Positions 42,247 to 51,381 of a DNA stretch of 64,000 bases are shown here, one piece after another. This DNA comes from Phycisphaerae bacterium. Its GTDB lineage: Bacteria > Planctomycetota > Phycisphaerae > UBA1845 > Fen-1342. Within the stretch, counting starts at the first letter, position 1. Each line of letters opens with the position of its first letter. The notes under the pieces are model-generated. The model had not been told where the DNA came from and did no database searches. It worked only from the letters and a program-made list of their open reading frames with translations. Made by a program: the position numbers and the translations under genes. The stretch lies in the NCBI GenBank assembly GCA_030428945.1, contig JAUIEC010000010.1:124001-188000 (forward strand), in the 5' to 3' direction.

Positions 42247-42849
42247 ATGACGGTGGTCCGTGTTGCCGGGCAGCCTGGGTTCGTTGCCCGCGACAAGGGC
42301 TGGTTCAATGACTTCAAGGCGAGCTACAGTTGCGCGGCGTGTCGGCGAATCGATCTAAGGACGGTCGCGCATCCGATTGATCTTCGCGTCGAGGCAATTG
42401 ACCGGAAAGTACTCCTTGCATTTGTTCCAACGATCCCCGTGACCATAGTACACGCAGAATTGGCACGCCGCCTTCGCTTGCAGTCAGAAGCGCACATCGC
42501 GTGCGGCCGCCTGATCGTTGGGGCGGGCGTTTGCGACGATTTTCTTACGTTGACGGCAACCAGCTACGTGCCGATGCGCGGTACCGGTGAATCGGTGGGG
42601 GAAGCGTGCCCAAGTTGTGGTCGATTGCGATACCACCCTTTACCGCATGGGAGTGAGTACGTTTTTCGACCTGATCTGACGCCGAGCGCGCGTGTCGAGT
42701 TGTCTTGGACGGGGACCCTGTTGGTTGAAACCGACACCCTCGCGGGCCTTGGCGAGGATCTGAATACACGACTGAAATGTGTCCAGGTGCCTGTCAACGA
42801 TAGAGAGTTGGATGGTTTGGGTGCGATGAAGGACTGGCAGCCAAGTTAA
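42247..42849 (+). CDS. Protein with two CXXC pairs, unknown (double-CXXCG-like)
   Basis: A 200-aa protein with CAACRR near residue 30 and CPSCGRLRYHPLP near residue 120, suggesting two zinc knuckles. The overall layout recalls the double-CXXCG motif family described in myxobacteria, but I cannot confirm this. GC content is lower than the flanking kor genes. It is bracketed by palindromes P1 and P2. The ATG at 42247 follows an in-frame GTG. Confidence 0.6.
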   Translation: MTVVRVAGQPGFVARDKGWFNDFKASYSCAACRRIDLRTVAHPIDLRVEAIDRKVLLAFVPTIPVTIVHAELARRLRLQSEAHIACGRLIVGAGVCDDFLTLTATSYVPMRGTGESVGEACPSCGRLRYHPLPHGSEYVFRPDLTPSARVELSWTGTLLVETDTLAGLGEDLNTRLKCVQVPVNDRELDGLGAMKDWQPS

Positions 42850-42862
42850 GTGGCTTAAGAAT

Positions 42863-42931
42863 GGGGAACAGCCACGTAGAAAAGCGGGACAGTCACGTGG
42901 CTGTCCCCCTTTTATTCCGTCCCCCTTTTAT
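42863..42931. repeat. GGGGACAGYCACGTG palindrome P2 (complete copy plus two partial copies)
   Basis: A partial copy GGGGAACAGCCACGTAG at 42863, the complete copy GCGGGACAGTCACGTGGCTG to 42909, then a partial tail CCCCCTTTTATTCCG at 42921. It looks like repeated insertion or duplication at one site. Confidence 0.85.
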
Positions 42932-42949
42932 TCCGTAACGGCGGCCGTC

Positions 42950-44203
42950 CTAATCGAATGGAAACGGCTTTTTCTCCCAATCGCCGTACACTTCGCTAAT
43001 CCGGACCGTTGTCTGTTCGCCGGCCGGCGACAGCACGAAGCCCATTATGATCGAGTAGTCGAAGATGGTTTCCAGCTCGCCACAAAGGGCGAATCGTACT
43101 CCCTGTTCATGCAGCGTGGGCGGCTGACCAAAGGCAAAGTAGACCAGTCGGTCGTCTTTCTTTCCGTTCCACATGAAGCGGATTTCCTGGCTGCGATTGG
43201 CCGGAATGGCGCGGGCGCCTATCGCCACCGGCACAACGTACCGTCCTCCGCCATTCCACGGACCCAGCGCGTCGGGCAGTCGGGTGCAGCCGACACCGCA
43301 TCCCACTGTTCGTTCCACAGCCGCTGACTCCAGGGCTTGGATTCCGTCGAGCGCGTCCGCAAGTTCGTTCCGCGGTTCGTGCCCGGTGCCGGCGCTGGAG
43401 GGCCGAGGTTGAACGGAACGAGCCTTTTCGCGCGGGGCGTTTGCCACGGAAACCGGCTCCAGCTTGATCGCGAACTCCCTGGACCGCTCGGCGTCCGCGA
43501 CGATCTTGAGGTAACAGTCCTGGGTCGCGCCGGTCTCGGGCAACAGGTAGGCAATACGGCCGAACAGCGGGCTCGGCACTCTTCCGAGGGGGGATCCGTC
43601 CTTACGCTCCAGCAGGAAGTAGTGCCCGAATGTGCTGGTGTCGAAGCTGACCAGGACCGGAGATGTCACGTTGATCCTGAACCGGTACTTCGCACCGGCG
43701 CCGGTCATGCCCGTCGCAGCATCGCTGAGGGAACCCCGGATCACCCCACCGGCCTGGACGTTCTTGATGATCTTCGTATCAGTTGCCGTGCACTCCATGG
43801 GCCTGAAGCCGCGCACGATAACACGCATGGGTAAGGGATCGTCGAAACGCGAGGACACCGAGATCCTGATCGCCGCGTTCGCCTCCGCGCGGACCTCGGC
43901 CCGGATCTGCTGGCCCGGCTCAGCTTCGTGCGTACTTGTCTCGCCGTTGTGGGATACCTCAACCAGCGGTGAGAACCGGCTTGCCCCCGTGAGTACCTGA
44001 TAGACGCGTCCGCGAACGGCCTCCACCTGGATTCTCGCCCGGCCATTCTTGTAGTCATCCGCAGATATCTCCAGGCGCCGCTCTGACACGAGAACGAACG
44101 CCCCCGGGGTCTCCAGGGTCGCCTGGGCCTGCGCCGAATCGGTCCAGGCCCCACAGGCTAGAGTTAGAGCGACGGCCGAAGCAACAGGTCCCGGTTTGAG
44201 CAT
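42950..44203 (-). CDS. Secreted protein with possible PPC-like repeats, unknown function
   Basis: A signal peptide (SAVALTLACGAWTDSAQAQA) leads a 417-aa protein with beta-rich segments (GRARIQVEAVRGRVYQVLTG, then VLVSFDTSTFGHYFLLERKD) that resemble bacterial pre-peptidase C-terminal-like modules. Cysteines are paired (CGVGCTRLP). GGAGGAG precedes the start. It is bracketed by P2 and P3. No enzyme motif is visible. Confidence 0.7.
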   Translation of the reverse strand: MLKPGPVASAVALTLACGAWTDSAQAQATLETPGAFVLVSERRLEISADDYKNGRARIQVEAVRGRVYQVLTGASRFSPLVEVSHNGETSTHEAEPGQQIRAEVRAEANAAIRISVSSRFDDPLPMRVIVRGFRPMECTATDTKIIKNVQAGGVIRGSLSDAATGMTGAGAKYRFRINVTSPVLVSFDTSTFGHYFLLERKDGSPLGRVPSPLFGRIAYLLPETGATQDCYLKIVADAERSREFAIKLEPVSVANAPREKARSVQPRPSSAGTGHEPRNELADALDGIQALESAAVERTVGCGVGCTRLPDALGPWNGGGRYVVPVAIGARAIPANRSQEIRFMWNGKKDDRLVYFAFGQPPTLHEQGVRFALCGELETIFDYSIIMGFVLSPAGEQTTVRISEVYGDWEKKPFPFD

Positions 44204-44342
44204 CGAGTGCTCCTCCTTGGCGCGTTCATGGGCTGATTAGGATTGCGACCGACCAGAAGCATACTGATTGTGGTTCTGGTATTCCATGCACAAACGTTTA
44301 CAGAGACACGTCGCCTTTATCATGCAGGCCGTTGCCTCGCGA

Positions 44343-44376
44343 AAAAGGGGGACAGCCACGTGGCTGTCCCCCTTTT
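44343..44376. repeat. Palindrome P3, perfect
   Basis: A perfect 34-bp palindrome: AAAAGGGGGACAGCCAC followed by its exact complement GTGGCTGTCCCCCTTTT. The 367-bp gap 44204-44570 holds P3, P4 and the trxA terminator, but no gene. Confidence 0.92.
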
Positions 44377-44465
44377 GTTGAGGCAGGTGAAGGGAGCCAT
44401 TGGTGACAAACCTCGGTGAAGACGCGACGAGTGCTCTCGTGTCAGGCGTGGTGCCACCATGCGAA

Positions 44466-44500
44466 AAAAAGCGGGACAGTCACGTGGCTGTCCCCCTTTT
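44466..44500. repeat. Palindrome P4
   Basis: An A run, GCGGGACAGTCACGTGGCTG, TCCCCC, TTTT. It lies directly beside the trxA terminator. Confidence 0.88.
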
Positions 44501-44535
44501 GAAACGCGGCCCCGCTCCGGTCGGAGCAGGGCCGC
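44501..44535 (-). terminator. trxA terminator
   Basis: GCGGCCCCGCTCC (44506-44518) pairs with GGAGCAGGGCCGC (44523-44535), with a mismatch. The T run is weak on the minus strand (GTTTC). Confidence 0.6.
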
Positions 44536-44570
44536 TCGTTGTCCGTCTCAACCTGTGACCCGCGTGGCGG

Positions 44571-44909
44571 TCAGGCGCTGCTGGTGACGTTGTCGATCAC
44601 CTGCTGGTAGTCACGCTTCTGCTTGGCCCCGACGATCCGCTCGACCGGCTGACCGTTGTGGAACAGGATCACCGTCGGGATGTTCTGGACGCCGTACTGG
44701 CCGGCCGTCGCGGCCGCCTTCTCGACGTCGACCTTGCCGACCTTGACCCGACCGACGTTGTCCGTGGCCAGTTCGTCAATCACGGGGGCCAGCATCACGC
44801 ACGGGCCGCACCATTCGGCCCAGAAGTCCACCAGCACCGGAACATCCGACTGCAGGACCTCGGCTTCGAAGTTGGCATCGTCAAAGTTGAGCGTGTTGGC
44901 ACCGGCCAT
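44571..44909 (-). CDS. trxA: Thioredoxin
   Basis: A 112-aa disulfide reductase. The active site is FWAEWCGPCVMLAPV at about residues 29-43, the cis-Pro loop is NIPTVILFHNGQPV, and the overall length and fold are canonical. The GGAG site precedes the ATG. It lies divergently from the DUF1800 gene; the 315-bp gap 44910-45224 between them shows no other gene or clear repeat. Confidence 0.94.
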   Translation of the reverse strand: MAGANTLNFDDANFEAEVLQSDVPVLVDFWAEWCGPCVMLAPVIDELATDNVGRVKVGKVDVEKAAATAGQYGVQNIPTVILFHNGQPVERIVGAKQKRDYQQVIDNVTSSA

Positions 44910-45224
44910 TGCATTCTCCTGCAGGGGGCTTTTCGCCCGATTCGGTTAGACCTTGGATGCTAGAACACGCCGCTGGCTCCGTCAATTCCACCCCGCCCCG
45001 GGGATCGGCCGATAAACAGGCTAAAGCCCCCGCCCGACCGATGTTATGCTGGACGGGGCCGCCGTGCCGCGATCCGGACCCGCCCTCGCCGGCCAGGCCT
45101 CGCGCCGACCGGATTTCGGACCCGCCCCGCAATAGGCGGGCCCGCGGCGACGTTGTTCTGAGTGCGCCCCCGCGGGCTCGCGTTCGCCCCCGAGCGGACG
45201 GCCGGCGGCGACAGGAGAGATTCG

Positions 45225-46814
45225 ATGAAACGCTGCATCACGCTGCTCGGCCTGCTGCTGCTGGCCGCGCCCGGCCTGGGCGACGTGCGGAAGTCCTCGC
45301 TGGCCACCATCCGGGCCGGGGAGTGGGACCGCGCGGCGGCCGCGCACCTGCTGCGCCGGGCCGGCTTCGGCGGCACCCCGGCCGAGATCGACCGGCTGGC
45401 GGCGATGACGGTCGAGCAGGCGGTCGCGTCGCTGCTGGACTACGAAACCACCCCGTACCAGCCGGCCCCGCCGGAGATCTCGCCGCAGCTCGGCGCCCGG
45501 CGTGACCGCTTCGCACGCCGCGAACTGAGCGAGGACGAGCGACGGGCGCAGCAGCTCGAACGGATGCGGCTCGAACGGCAGGGGCTCGAGGAGACCCGGC
45601 TGTGGTGGCTCGAACGGATGATCCGCTCGCCGCGCCCGATGGAGGAGAAGCTGACGCTCTTCTGGCACGGGCATTTCACCAGCGGCATGCGCGAGGTCCG
45701 CAACGTGATCTTCATGAAGGAGCAGAACGAGTTCCTGCGGCGGCACGCCCAGGCGAACTTCCGCGACCTGGTCGAAGGCATCAGCCGCGACCGGGCCATG
45801 CTGGTCTACCTCGACGGCGTCCGCAACAACAAGCGGGAACCGAACGAGAACTACGCCCGCGAGCTGATGGAGCTGTTCACGCTCGGGGTCGGCAACTACT
45901 CCGAGAAGGACATCGCCGAGGCCGCCCGGGCCTTCACCGGCTGGTCGTACGACGAATACGGCTTCCAGTTCCGGTCCCGCAACCACGACTACGGCGTCAA
46001 GAAGTTCCTCGGCCGGAGCGGCAAGTTCAACGGCGACGACGTGATCGAGATCCTGCTTGAGCAGCCGGCCTGCTCGCGCCTGCTCGCCCGCAAGCTGCTG
46101 GCGTTCTTCGTCACGCCCGAACCGCACAAGCAACTGGTCGAGCAACTGGCCAAGGAGATTCGCCGGCAGAAGTTCGAGCTCAAGCCGGTCCTGCGGACCC
46201 TGCTGCAGAGCCGCGCGTTCTACCACCCGGACCACCGCGGAACGCTGGTCAAGAGCCCGGTCGAACTGGTCGTCAGCAGCATCCGCACGCTCGGGATCGA
46301 GGCCCGCAACCTCAAGGCGATCGAACGCTCGATGGCCACCATGGGACAGGAACTGCTCCAGCCGCCCAACGTCAAGGGCTGGGACGGCGGGGCCACCTGG
46401 ATCAACACGGCCACGCTCTTCAACCGCTACAACACCGTCGCCGCGCTGATCTCCGGCTCCGGACGGCGGGCCGGCGAACCGACGCAGAACATGACCGACG
46501 AGGACGACCCCGAGATGACGATGGCCGGGCAGATGATGACCCCGGCCCCGCGGTCGCGCTCGGGGCGCGCGTCGCAGCCACCCTACGATGCCCTCGGCGT
46601 GGTCCGGGCGGCCGGGCTGCGCGAGGCGCCGCAGATCGTCGACTACCTGGCCGGGCATTTCCTGGCCGTGCCGCTGGCGGGTGACAAGCGTGACCAGTTG
46701 ATCGCCTGGCTCGACGGCGGCGGTCGTTTTCGGATTGATTCGCGGGACGCGGGCGATACGCTGCGGATGCTGGTGACGCTGATCTGCAGCACGCCCGAGT
46801 TTCAGATGCAGTAG
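45225..46814 (+). CDS. DUF1800 secreted protein
   Basis: A signal peptide (ITLLGLLLLAAPGLG) precedes the DUF1800 domain. Its landmarks are AAHLLRRAGFGGTPAEIDRL, EKLTLFWHGHFTSGMREV, NNKREPNENYARELMELFTL and RAFTGWSYDEYGF. In planctomycetes the DUF1800 gene is nearly always followed by a DUF1501 gene, as here; the pair is thought to act in the envelope or in macromolecule turnover, but the activity is unproven. A Met-rich acidic insertion (TDEDDPEMTMAGQMM) lies near residue 425. AGGAGAGA precedes the start. Confidence 0.9.
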   Translation: MKRCITLLGLLLLAAPGLGDVRKSSLATIRAGEWDRAAAAHLLRRAGFGGTPAEIDRLAAMTVEQAVASLLDYETTPYQPAPPEISPQLGARRDRFARRELSEDERRAQQLERMRLERQGLEETRLWWLERMIRSPRPMEEKLTLFWHGHFTSGMREVRNVIFMKEQNEFLRRHAQANFRDLVEGISRDRAMLVYLDGVRNNKREPNENYARELMELFTLGVGNYSEKDIAEAARAFTGWSYDEYGFQFRSRNHDYGVKKFLGRSGKFNGDDVIEILLEQPACSRLLARKLLAFFVTPEPHKQLVEQLAKEIRRQKFELKPVLRTLLQSRAFYHPDHRGTLVKSPVELVVSSIRTLGIEARNLKAIERSMATMGQELLQPPNVKGWDGGATWINTATLFNRYNTVAALISGSGRRAGEPTQNMTDEDDPEMTMAGQMMTPAPRSRSGRASQPPYDALGVVRAAGLREAPQIVDYLAGHFLAVPLAGDKRDQLIAWLDGGGRFRIDSRDAGDTLRMLVTLICSTPEFQMQ

Positions 46815-46945
46815 AGTCTCTCGGGTCCGGGTGGGTGAACGCGTGTGCCACCACCAGCCTGGCCGTGTCGTCTCGCGGACCCGCACGCCGGACTGGACGC
46901 CAGGAACGGAAGACGGAAGCCCGACCACTTTCGAAGGGGTCTTCG

Positions 46946-48211
46946 ATGTCGCAGGAACCGCTTTACACCACCCGCCGCGAGTTTCTTTCCGGCAGCTTCG
47001 GGCTGCTGAGCGCGGCCACCACGCTGCCGCTGTTTCTCGGCAACACCGTCTCGGCCCTGGCCGCCGACGAGCCGCTGGCCGGCAGGAGCGACAGCCACCG
47101 GATCCTGGTGCTGGTGCAGCTTGCCGGCGGCAACGACGGGCTGAACACGATCGTGCCGTACACGATGGACCCGTATTACAAGCTGCGGAAAAACATCGCG
47201 ATCGGCAAGGACGACTGCCTGAAGCTCGAGAAGGGGCTCGGCCTGCACCCGGCCGCCGAGGGGCTCAAGTCGCTGTTCGACGATGGCCGCATGGCGGTCG
47301 TGCAGGGGGTCGGCTACCCGAACCCGGACCGCAGCCACTTCACCAGCACGGACATCTGGCACAGCGGCGACCCGCGGATGCGGAGTCACAGCGGCTGGCT
47401 GGGGCGTTACTTCGATTCGTGCTGCCAGGGGTCCGACCCGGTCCCTGAGCCGATCGAGGGCGTGGCGCTGACCAAGGAGACGCCGCTGGCGCTGCAGGGC
47501 AAGACGTTCGGGCCGATCGCGTTCGAGAACCCCGACGCGCTCCGCTGGAACCCCGGCAAGCGTGACCGTGAGGCCGACGCGGTCTTCCGCAAGCTGAACA
47601 ACATTCACGGTGACGTGCCGCAGTCCGGCAGCGACCTGCAGCAGTTCCTGCAGCGGGCGGCCCTGAAGGCCCAGATCGGGGCCGACGACATCCGCGCGGC
47701 CACCGGCGACCTCGGCGTCGGCCGGCGCGGCGGCCGGTTCGGGCAGAGCCTGCAACTGATCGCGAAGATGATCAAGGCCGACATGCCGACGCGGGTTTAT
47801 TACGCGACGATGGGCGGCTTCGACACGCACACCGGACAGGTCGGCCGGCACCAGCGGCTGATGCGCGAGTTCGGCGACGGGATGCAGTCGTTCATGGAGA
47901 CGCTCAAGGCGGACAAGCTCGACGAGCGCGTGCTGATCGTGACGTTCTCGGAGTTCGGCCGGCGGGTGCAGGAGAACGCCAGCGGCGGCACCGACCACGG
48001 CGAAGCGGCCCCGATGTTCCTGTTCGGCCCGAAGGTCAAGCCGGGCCTGCACCAGAAGCACCCGGACCTGACGAAGCTGCACCGCGGCGACCTGCAGTTC
48101 GGGACGGACTTCCGCAAGGTCTACGCGGCGGTGCTGCGCGACTGGCTGAAGGTTCGGCCGGAGCGGATCCTGGGCGGCAACTTCGCCCCGCTGCGCCTGC
48201 TGAATCGGTAG
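46946..48211 (+). CDS. DUF1501 secreted protein, Tat-type signal
   Basis: The partner of the DUF1800 protein upstream. It begins with a twin-arginine signal (TRREFLSGSFGLLSAATTL). It then shows the DUF1501 features: LVLVQLAGGNDGLNTIVPYT, GVGYPNPDRSHFTSTDIWHS, TRVYYATMGGFDTHTGQVGR, and VTFSEFGRRVQENASGGTDH with GEAAPMFLFGP. The last block resembles alkaline phosphatase/sulfatase metal sites, so a hydrolase is plausible. The start at 46946 puts the RR motif near the N-terminus; the longer frame is untranslated. Palindrome P5 follows 3 nt after the stop. Confidence 0.9.
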   Translation: MSQEPLYTTRREFLSGSFGLLSAATTLPLFLGNTVSALAADEPLAGRSDSHRILVLVQLAGGNDGLNTIVPYTMDPYYKLRKNIAIGKDDCLKLEKGLGLHPAAEGLKSLFDDGRMAVVQGVGYPNPDRSHFTSTDIWHSGDPRMRSHSGWLGRYFDSCCQGSDPVPEPIEGVALTKETPLALQGKTFGPIAFENPDALRWNPGKRDREADAVFRKLNNIHGDVPQSGSDLQQFLQRAALKAQIGADDIRAATGDLGVGRRGGRFGQSLQLIAKMIKADMPTRVYYATMGGFDTHTGQVGRHQRLMREFGDGMQSFMETLKADKLDERVLIVTFSEFGRRVQENASGGTDHGEAAPMFLFGPKVKPGLHQKHPDLTKLHRGDLQFGTDFRKVYAAVLRDWLKVRPERILGGNFAPLRLLNR

Positions 48212-48213
48212 CG

Positions 48214-48246
48214 AAAAAGGGGACAGCCACGTGGCTGTCCCTCTTT
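48214..48246. repeat. Palindrome P5
   Basis: AAAAAGGGGACAGCCAC, GTGGCTGTCCCTCTTT; it immediately follows the DUF1501 stop and could serve as its terminator. Confidence 0.9.
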
Positions 48247-48343
48247 ATTGTCCCGGATTTCGGATTGAGTTGCGATTCGCAGCCTCGTGCGCATGCTTTG
48301 GGTTGTTGGCTACGCGGTTCCCCACCCTTCAGGAGGTTCTTGC

Positions 48344-49344
48344 GTCAAACGAATCTTGGTAACAGGTGTGACCTTGTCGCTGTCGCTCGCTGGATGCCCA
48401 CGCGAGGTGCCAACCGGTGCGCCCGACCCGGGCGATTGGGCGCTCGCCAGGGTCGGCTATGCCTACGTCGACGGTGCCGCGGATTCGCAGGCATTAGAGC
48501 TTGTATCCGGCGCTCGATACACCGTGCTCCCGTTGGGCTCGCCGGACAACACCGAGACAATCCACCCCCGCGTCACGGACGCCACGGTTGGTCCAGACGG
48601 TCGCCTCGCGCTGCTCAGGGACGACGGAGCGGTTCAGGTGCTTGATCTACTTGGTCCTCGCATTGAGCCCGTCGCAACCGATCTTGACGCCATCGGACTC
48701 GGTTGGTCCAACGCGGGTGATCGCCTGGCGCTCAGATCATTGAAGACGACGGTGTCGGACCCGCTGTGCTGGAGATCCGGACCGCCGACCTGGTCCTGAT
48801 ATCGACGCACCCGATTGACCAGGGCCAGCGATTTCGCATCGGTGCAACGGCCGTCAGTTGGTCGGCCGACGACACGCGAATCGCAGTCAGTTGCCGGCGA
48901 AACTGCAACGCAATCAAGGCAACGGTGGTTATGCCCGAAACCGGCGCGGTGCAGACCCTTCCGCTTAGCAGTCTCTTTCTGCTCGGTAACGACCGCGCTG
49001 TCGCCAACGGAGTTGGGGGACTCGGTCTCTTCGATCTATCGCACGGGACTCCTCGACGGATCGGATCGATCATTGCTTCTACACTGATCGACAGCGACGC
49101 CAGCCGCGATGTATTTATGGCCATCGATTTGCCACCCTTTGGAGCGCTCTACTGGAGCCCTCAGGCGATCGTCGGAAACTCGGTCGGGTTGCACCGTGGA
49201 CTCAGTATCGGTGGGGTTCATGAACCGGACCTCGGGCAGTACGACATGGTTCCGTCACAACTGGCCGAGCGGATCATCGAGGCAAACGCCGTCGAGTGGT
49301 TCTTTTTCGGCACAAGTCCGGACTCCGCTGCTGTGGCCGAGTGA
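48344..49344 (+). pseudogene. Beta-propeller-like lipoprotein with a lost start codon and one frameshift
   Basis: An ideal AGGAGG stands 7 nt before a GTC that begins VKRILVTGVTLSLSLAGC, a lipoprotein signal peptide with lipobox LAGC. The GTC is probably a mutated GTG. Reading on, the frame holds until NAGDRLA near 48730, then the natural continuation (QIIEDDGVGPAVLEIRTADL) is in another frame and runs to 49344. The phrases PDGRLALLRDDGAVQVLD and SWSADDTRIAVS resemble WD40/PD40-like blades. Either a decayed gene or sequence errors explain both defects. It is bracketed by P5 and P6. Confidence 0.65.
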
Positions 49345-49481
49345 AGCCACACGATCGCCCGGTGCCCCAGGAGCCAACAACCCAGAACAGAACAGCAAAA
49401 GGCCAAGAGCCAACGCAAGCGCACATGACCTTTTCGCCAGCTTTAGTCCGAATTCCGCAATTCAGAATGCGGGCACTGAAG

Positions 49482-49512
49482 AAAGGGGACAGCCACGTGG
49501 CTGTCCCTCTTT
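49482..49512. repeat. Palindrome P6
   Basis: AAAGGGGACAGCCAC, GTGGCTGTCCCTCTTT. The sequence just after it is repeated after P9. Confidence 0.9.
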
Positions 49513-49540
49513 ATTCTGTTCCCTGTTCCCTGTTCCCTTC

Positions 49541-49585
49541 CCAATAAGCCAGGCGGGCACAGGAGTTGTCTCCCGTGCCCGCCTG
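49541..49585 (-). terminator. Intrinsic terminator of the duplicated dockerin fragment
   Basis: CAGGCGGGCACAGGAG (49550-49565) pairs with CTCCCGTGCCCGCCTG (49570-49585) with one mismatch; on the minus strand GCTTATT follows. Confidence 0.8.
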
Positions 49586-49613
49586 CTGCGTTGTCATTCG
49601 GATTCGGCTGCGG

Positions 49614-50267
49614 CTAGCAACTGACTCCGAAGCTGGCCAGGACGATCGCCAGATCGCTCAGCCCGACGTTGCCGTCTCCGTCCAGGTCACCCTGGGCGAG
49701 CGTTGCACCACTCGCACCGAAGTTGGCCAGCACCGTCGCCAGGTCGTTCAGGTCGACCGTGCCGCTGCCGTCGGTGTCACCCGGGCAGGCGCTCGACACC
49801 AGGCCGAGGACCTCGACGTCGTCGATGTTCCAGCCGTGGTAGGTGACCGAACCATCCGTCGTGCCCATCACCCAGCGGATGTAGACCGTCGCCTGGTCGT
49901 CGGCCGTGGCCGAGATGTCGTAGGTCTGCTCCGACCAGGCCGACTCGTTCAGGGCCGAGGTCTCGACGTGATCCCAGACGTTGACCCAGGTCGTGCCGTC
50001 GTTGCTGACGTCGACCCGGGCGTGATCGAACGTGGCCGACTCGACCCCCAGCCAGCGCTGGAAGCGCAGTTCGACGTTGAAGACGCCACTCAGGTCGAGG
50101 GCGCCGGTCGTCAGGCTGTACTCGGGGATGTTGTTGGCGTACTCGCCATTCAGGTTGTAGCCGTAGACGTTCGAACCCGTGGCGCCCGCGGTCGGGTCAC
50201 CGTCGATGCCGGCCGGCACGCCGAAGGCCCACTGCCCCTCGGTCGTCCAGTTCGGGTCGCTGTCCAT
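49614..50267 (-). pseudogene. Truncated duplicate of the 3' end of the 53.5-56.5 kb protease gene
   Basis: The 217-residue frame begins at an internal Met (MDSDPNWTTEGQWAFGVPAG) and matches residues about 794-1010 of the larger protein almost perfectly, including the dockerin-like end DTDGSGTVDLNDLATVLANF and DLDGDGNVGLSDLAIVL. Only a handful of substitutions separate them (for instance HVETS against HTQTS). It lacks a signal peptide and the catalytic part, so it is a fragment. It ends abruptly at palindrome P7. Confidence 0.88.
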
Positions 50268-50270
50268 CGG

Positions 50271-50304
50271 AAAAAGGGGACAGCCACGTGGCTGTCCCCC
50301 TTTA
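50271..50304. repeat. Palindrome P7
   Basis: AAAAAGGGGACAGCCAC, GTGGCTGTCCCCCTTT. It marks the exact point where similarity between the fragment and the full-length gene stops. Confidence 0.9.
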
Positions 50305-50401
50305 TTGTCCGATTTCCTTGAACCGATCGCGGCTCACCCGCCGTCCATAGTAGAGCCGAGTGTGCGTTTCCGAGCCGAAGTTTGCACGTAGGCAATGTCG
50401 G

Positions 50402-50977
50402 CTAAAACGGCCCAGGCGCATCCAAATAAAACCGAACCAGTCGGCCCTTCCTCACTACCGGGATGGCGTATTCCCTTTGCTGGAGGACGACTCGTAACAC
50501 ACCATCACCAGCCATCGTCACCAGACGCGGCCAACATGCTCGGGCAGTGTCTTGATCCAACGGCGCAAACTCAACCCAACTCCAATGCCTGCTTGTTGAC
50601 GCCGCTGCACCGCCCTTGAAGTGCAATGGCCAACGTCCTCCGCTGGAATAGACCCACTCACCCGAATGGCCACCTCGGGACATCAAATCCATCGTACAAG
50701 CACTGGCACGACCGATGTTCGGCGTGTGACGAACAAGAGCCGACCATCCCGTAATCGGCATGAACACGGCCGCGCGGCCCACCTCTTCAGCCGGGCACCA
50801 GATATCCAACTGGAGGCCATTCACCAAGAGGCTGCTCTCCAGAAGCCAGTAAAGGACTAGCCTCTCCGCATCGCCAATCCACGTCTCAGAGACGATTGTG
50901 GACACCGGGGTACCGGCAGCCGCGCGAAAGGCCTCGTCAATCAATGGGTCGTCAAGGTTCACCATACTCGCACACAT
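50402..50977 (-). CDS. Unknown protein
   Basis: A 191-aa protein beginning MCASMVNLDDPLIDEAFRAA. It has mixed strand-helix content, a Trp-rich stretch (SGEWVYSSGGRWPLHF, RHWSWVEFAPLD), no signal peptide and no recognisable motif. GGAGG precedes the ATG. Its codon use is less GC-skewed than the core genes. It is bracketed by P7 and P8. It could be a stand-alone accessory gene such as an immunity protein, but there is no direct evidence. Confidence 0.65.
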   Translation of the reverse strand: MCASMVNLDDPLIDEAFRAAAGTPVSTIVSETWIGDAERLVLYWLLESSLLVNGLQLDIWCPAEEVGRAAVFMPITGWSALVRHTPNIGRASACTMDLMSRGGHSGEWVYSSGGRWPLHFKGGAAASTSRHWSWVEFAPLDQDTARACWPRLVTMAGDGVLRVVLQQREYAIPVVRKGRLVRFYLDAPGPF

Positions 50978-51048
50978 CTTCCTACCCTCCGACCCTAGTC
51001 CAGAAGCCCACCCAATCCGTTGCGCTCGGCGTCCGTAGATCCGGGGAC

Positions 51049-51086
51049 AAAAGGGGACAGCCACGTGGCTGTCCCTCTTTATTTTT
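51049..51086. repeat. Palindrome P8
   Basis: AAAAGGGGACAGCCAC, GTGGCTGTCCCTCTTT, then TATTTTT. A partial copy (GGGGACAAAA) lies just before it. Confidence 0.9.
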
Positions 51087-51363
51087 CGGATCCATACCGA
51101 TAGCGAGATCTGCTGCGTCGATAGGCTGCAGGCCCCGAACCCGACATAGTCGCCGTCGCCGTCGCGCCAGTGCCTGGCCAGGGCGATCGAACCGATCGGT
51201 GGTAGGAACCGCGCTGACCACGGACCCGGGAAGAAAAAACGCCGACGGCATTGGCCCCATCGCCGTTCAGCTCGTAGTGGGCGATCAGCCCGTACTCGAG
51301 GTCGTGCCCCTTGGCCGCCACCGCGAAGAGGGTCATCAGAAGCGTGAAGCTTACGATTCGCAT
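51087..51363 (-). pseudogene. 5' remnant of a LamG-domain secreted protein, frameshifted and cut at P8
   Basis: The first 40 residues are intact: signal peptide MRIVSFTLLMTLFAVAAKGH, then GLIAHYELNGDGANAVG, a LamG opening. The frame then breaks; PTTDRFDRPGQAL appears in a second frame and HWRDGDGDYVGFGACSLSTQ with ISLSVWIRK in a third. The coding likeness ends exactly at palindrome P8. GC-rich coding bias is partly kept, so decay is recent. Confidence 0.7.
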
Positions 51364-51381
51364 TGTGCTGCTCCGATCGGC

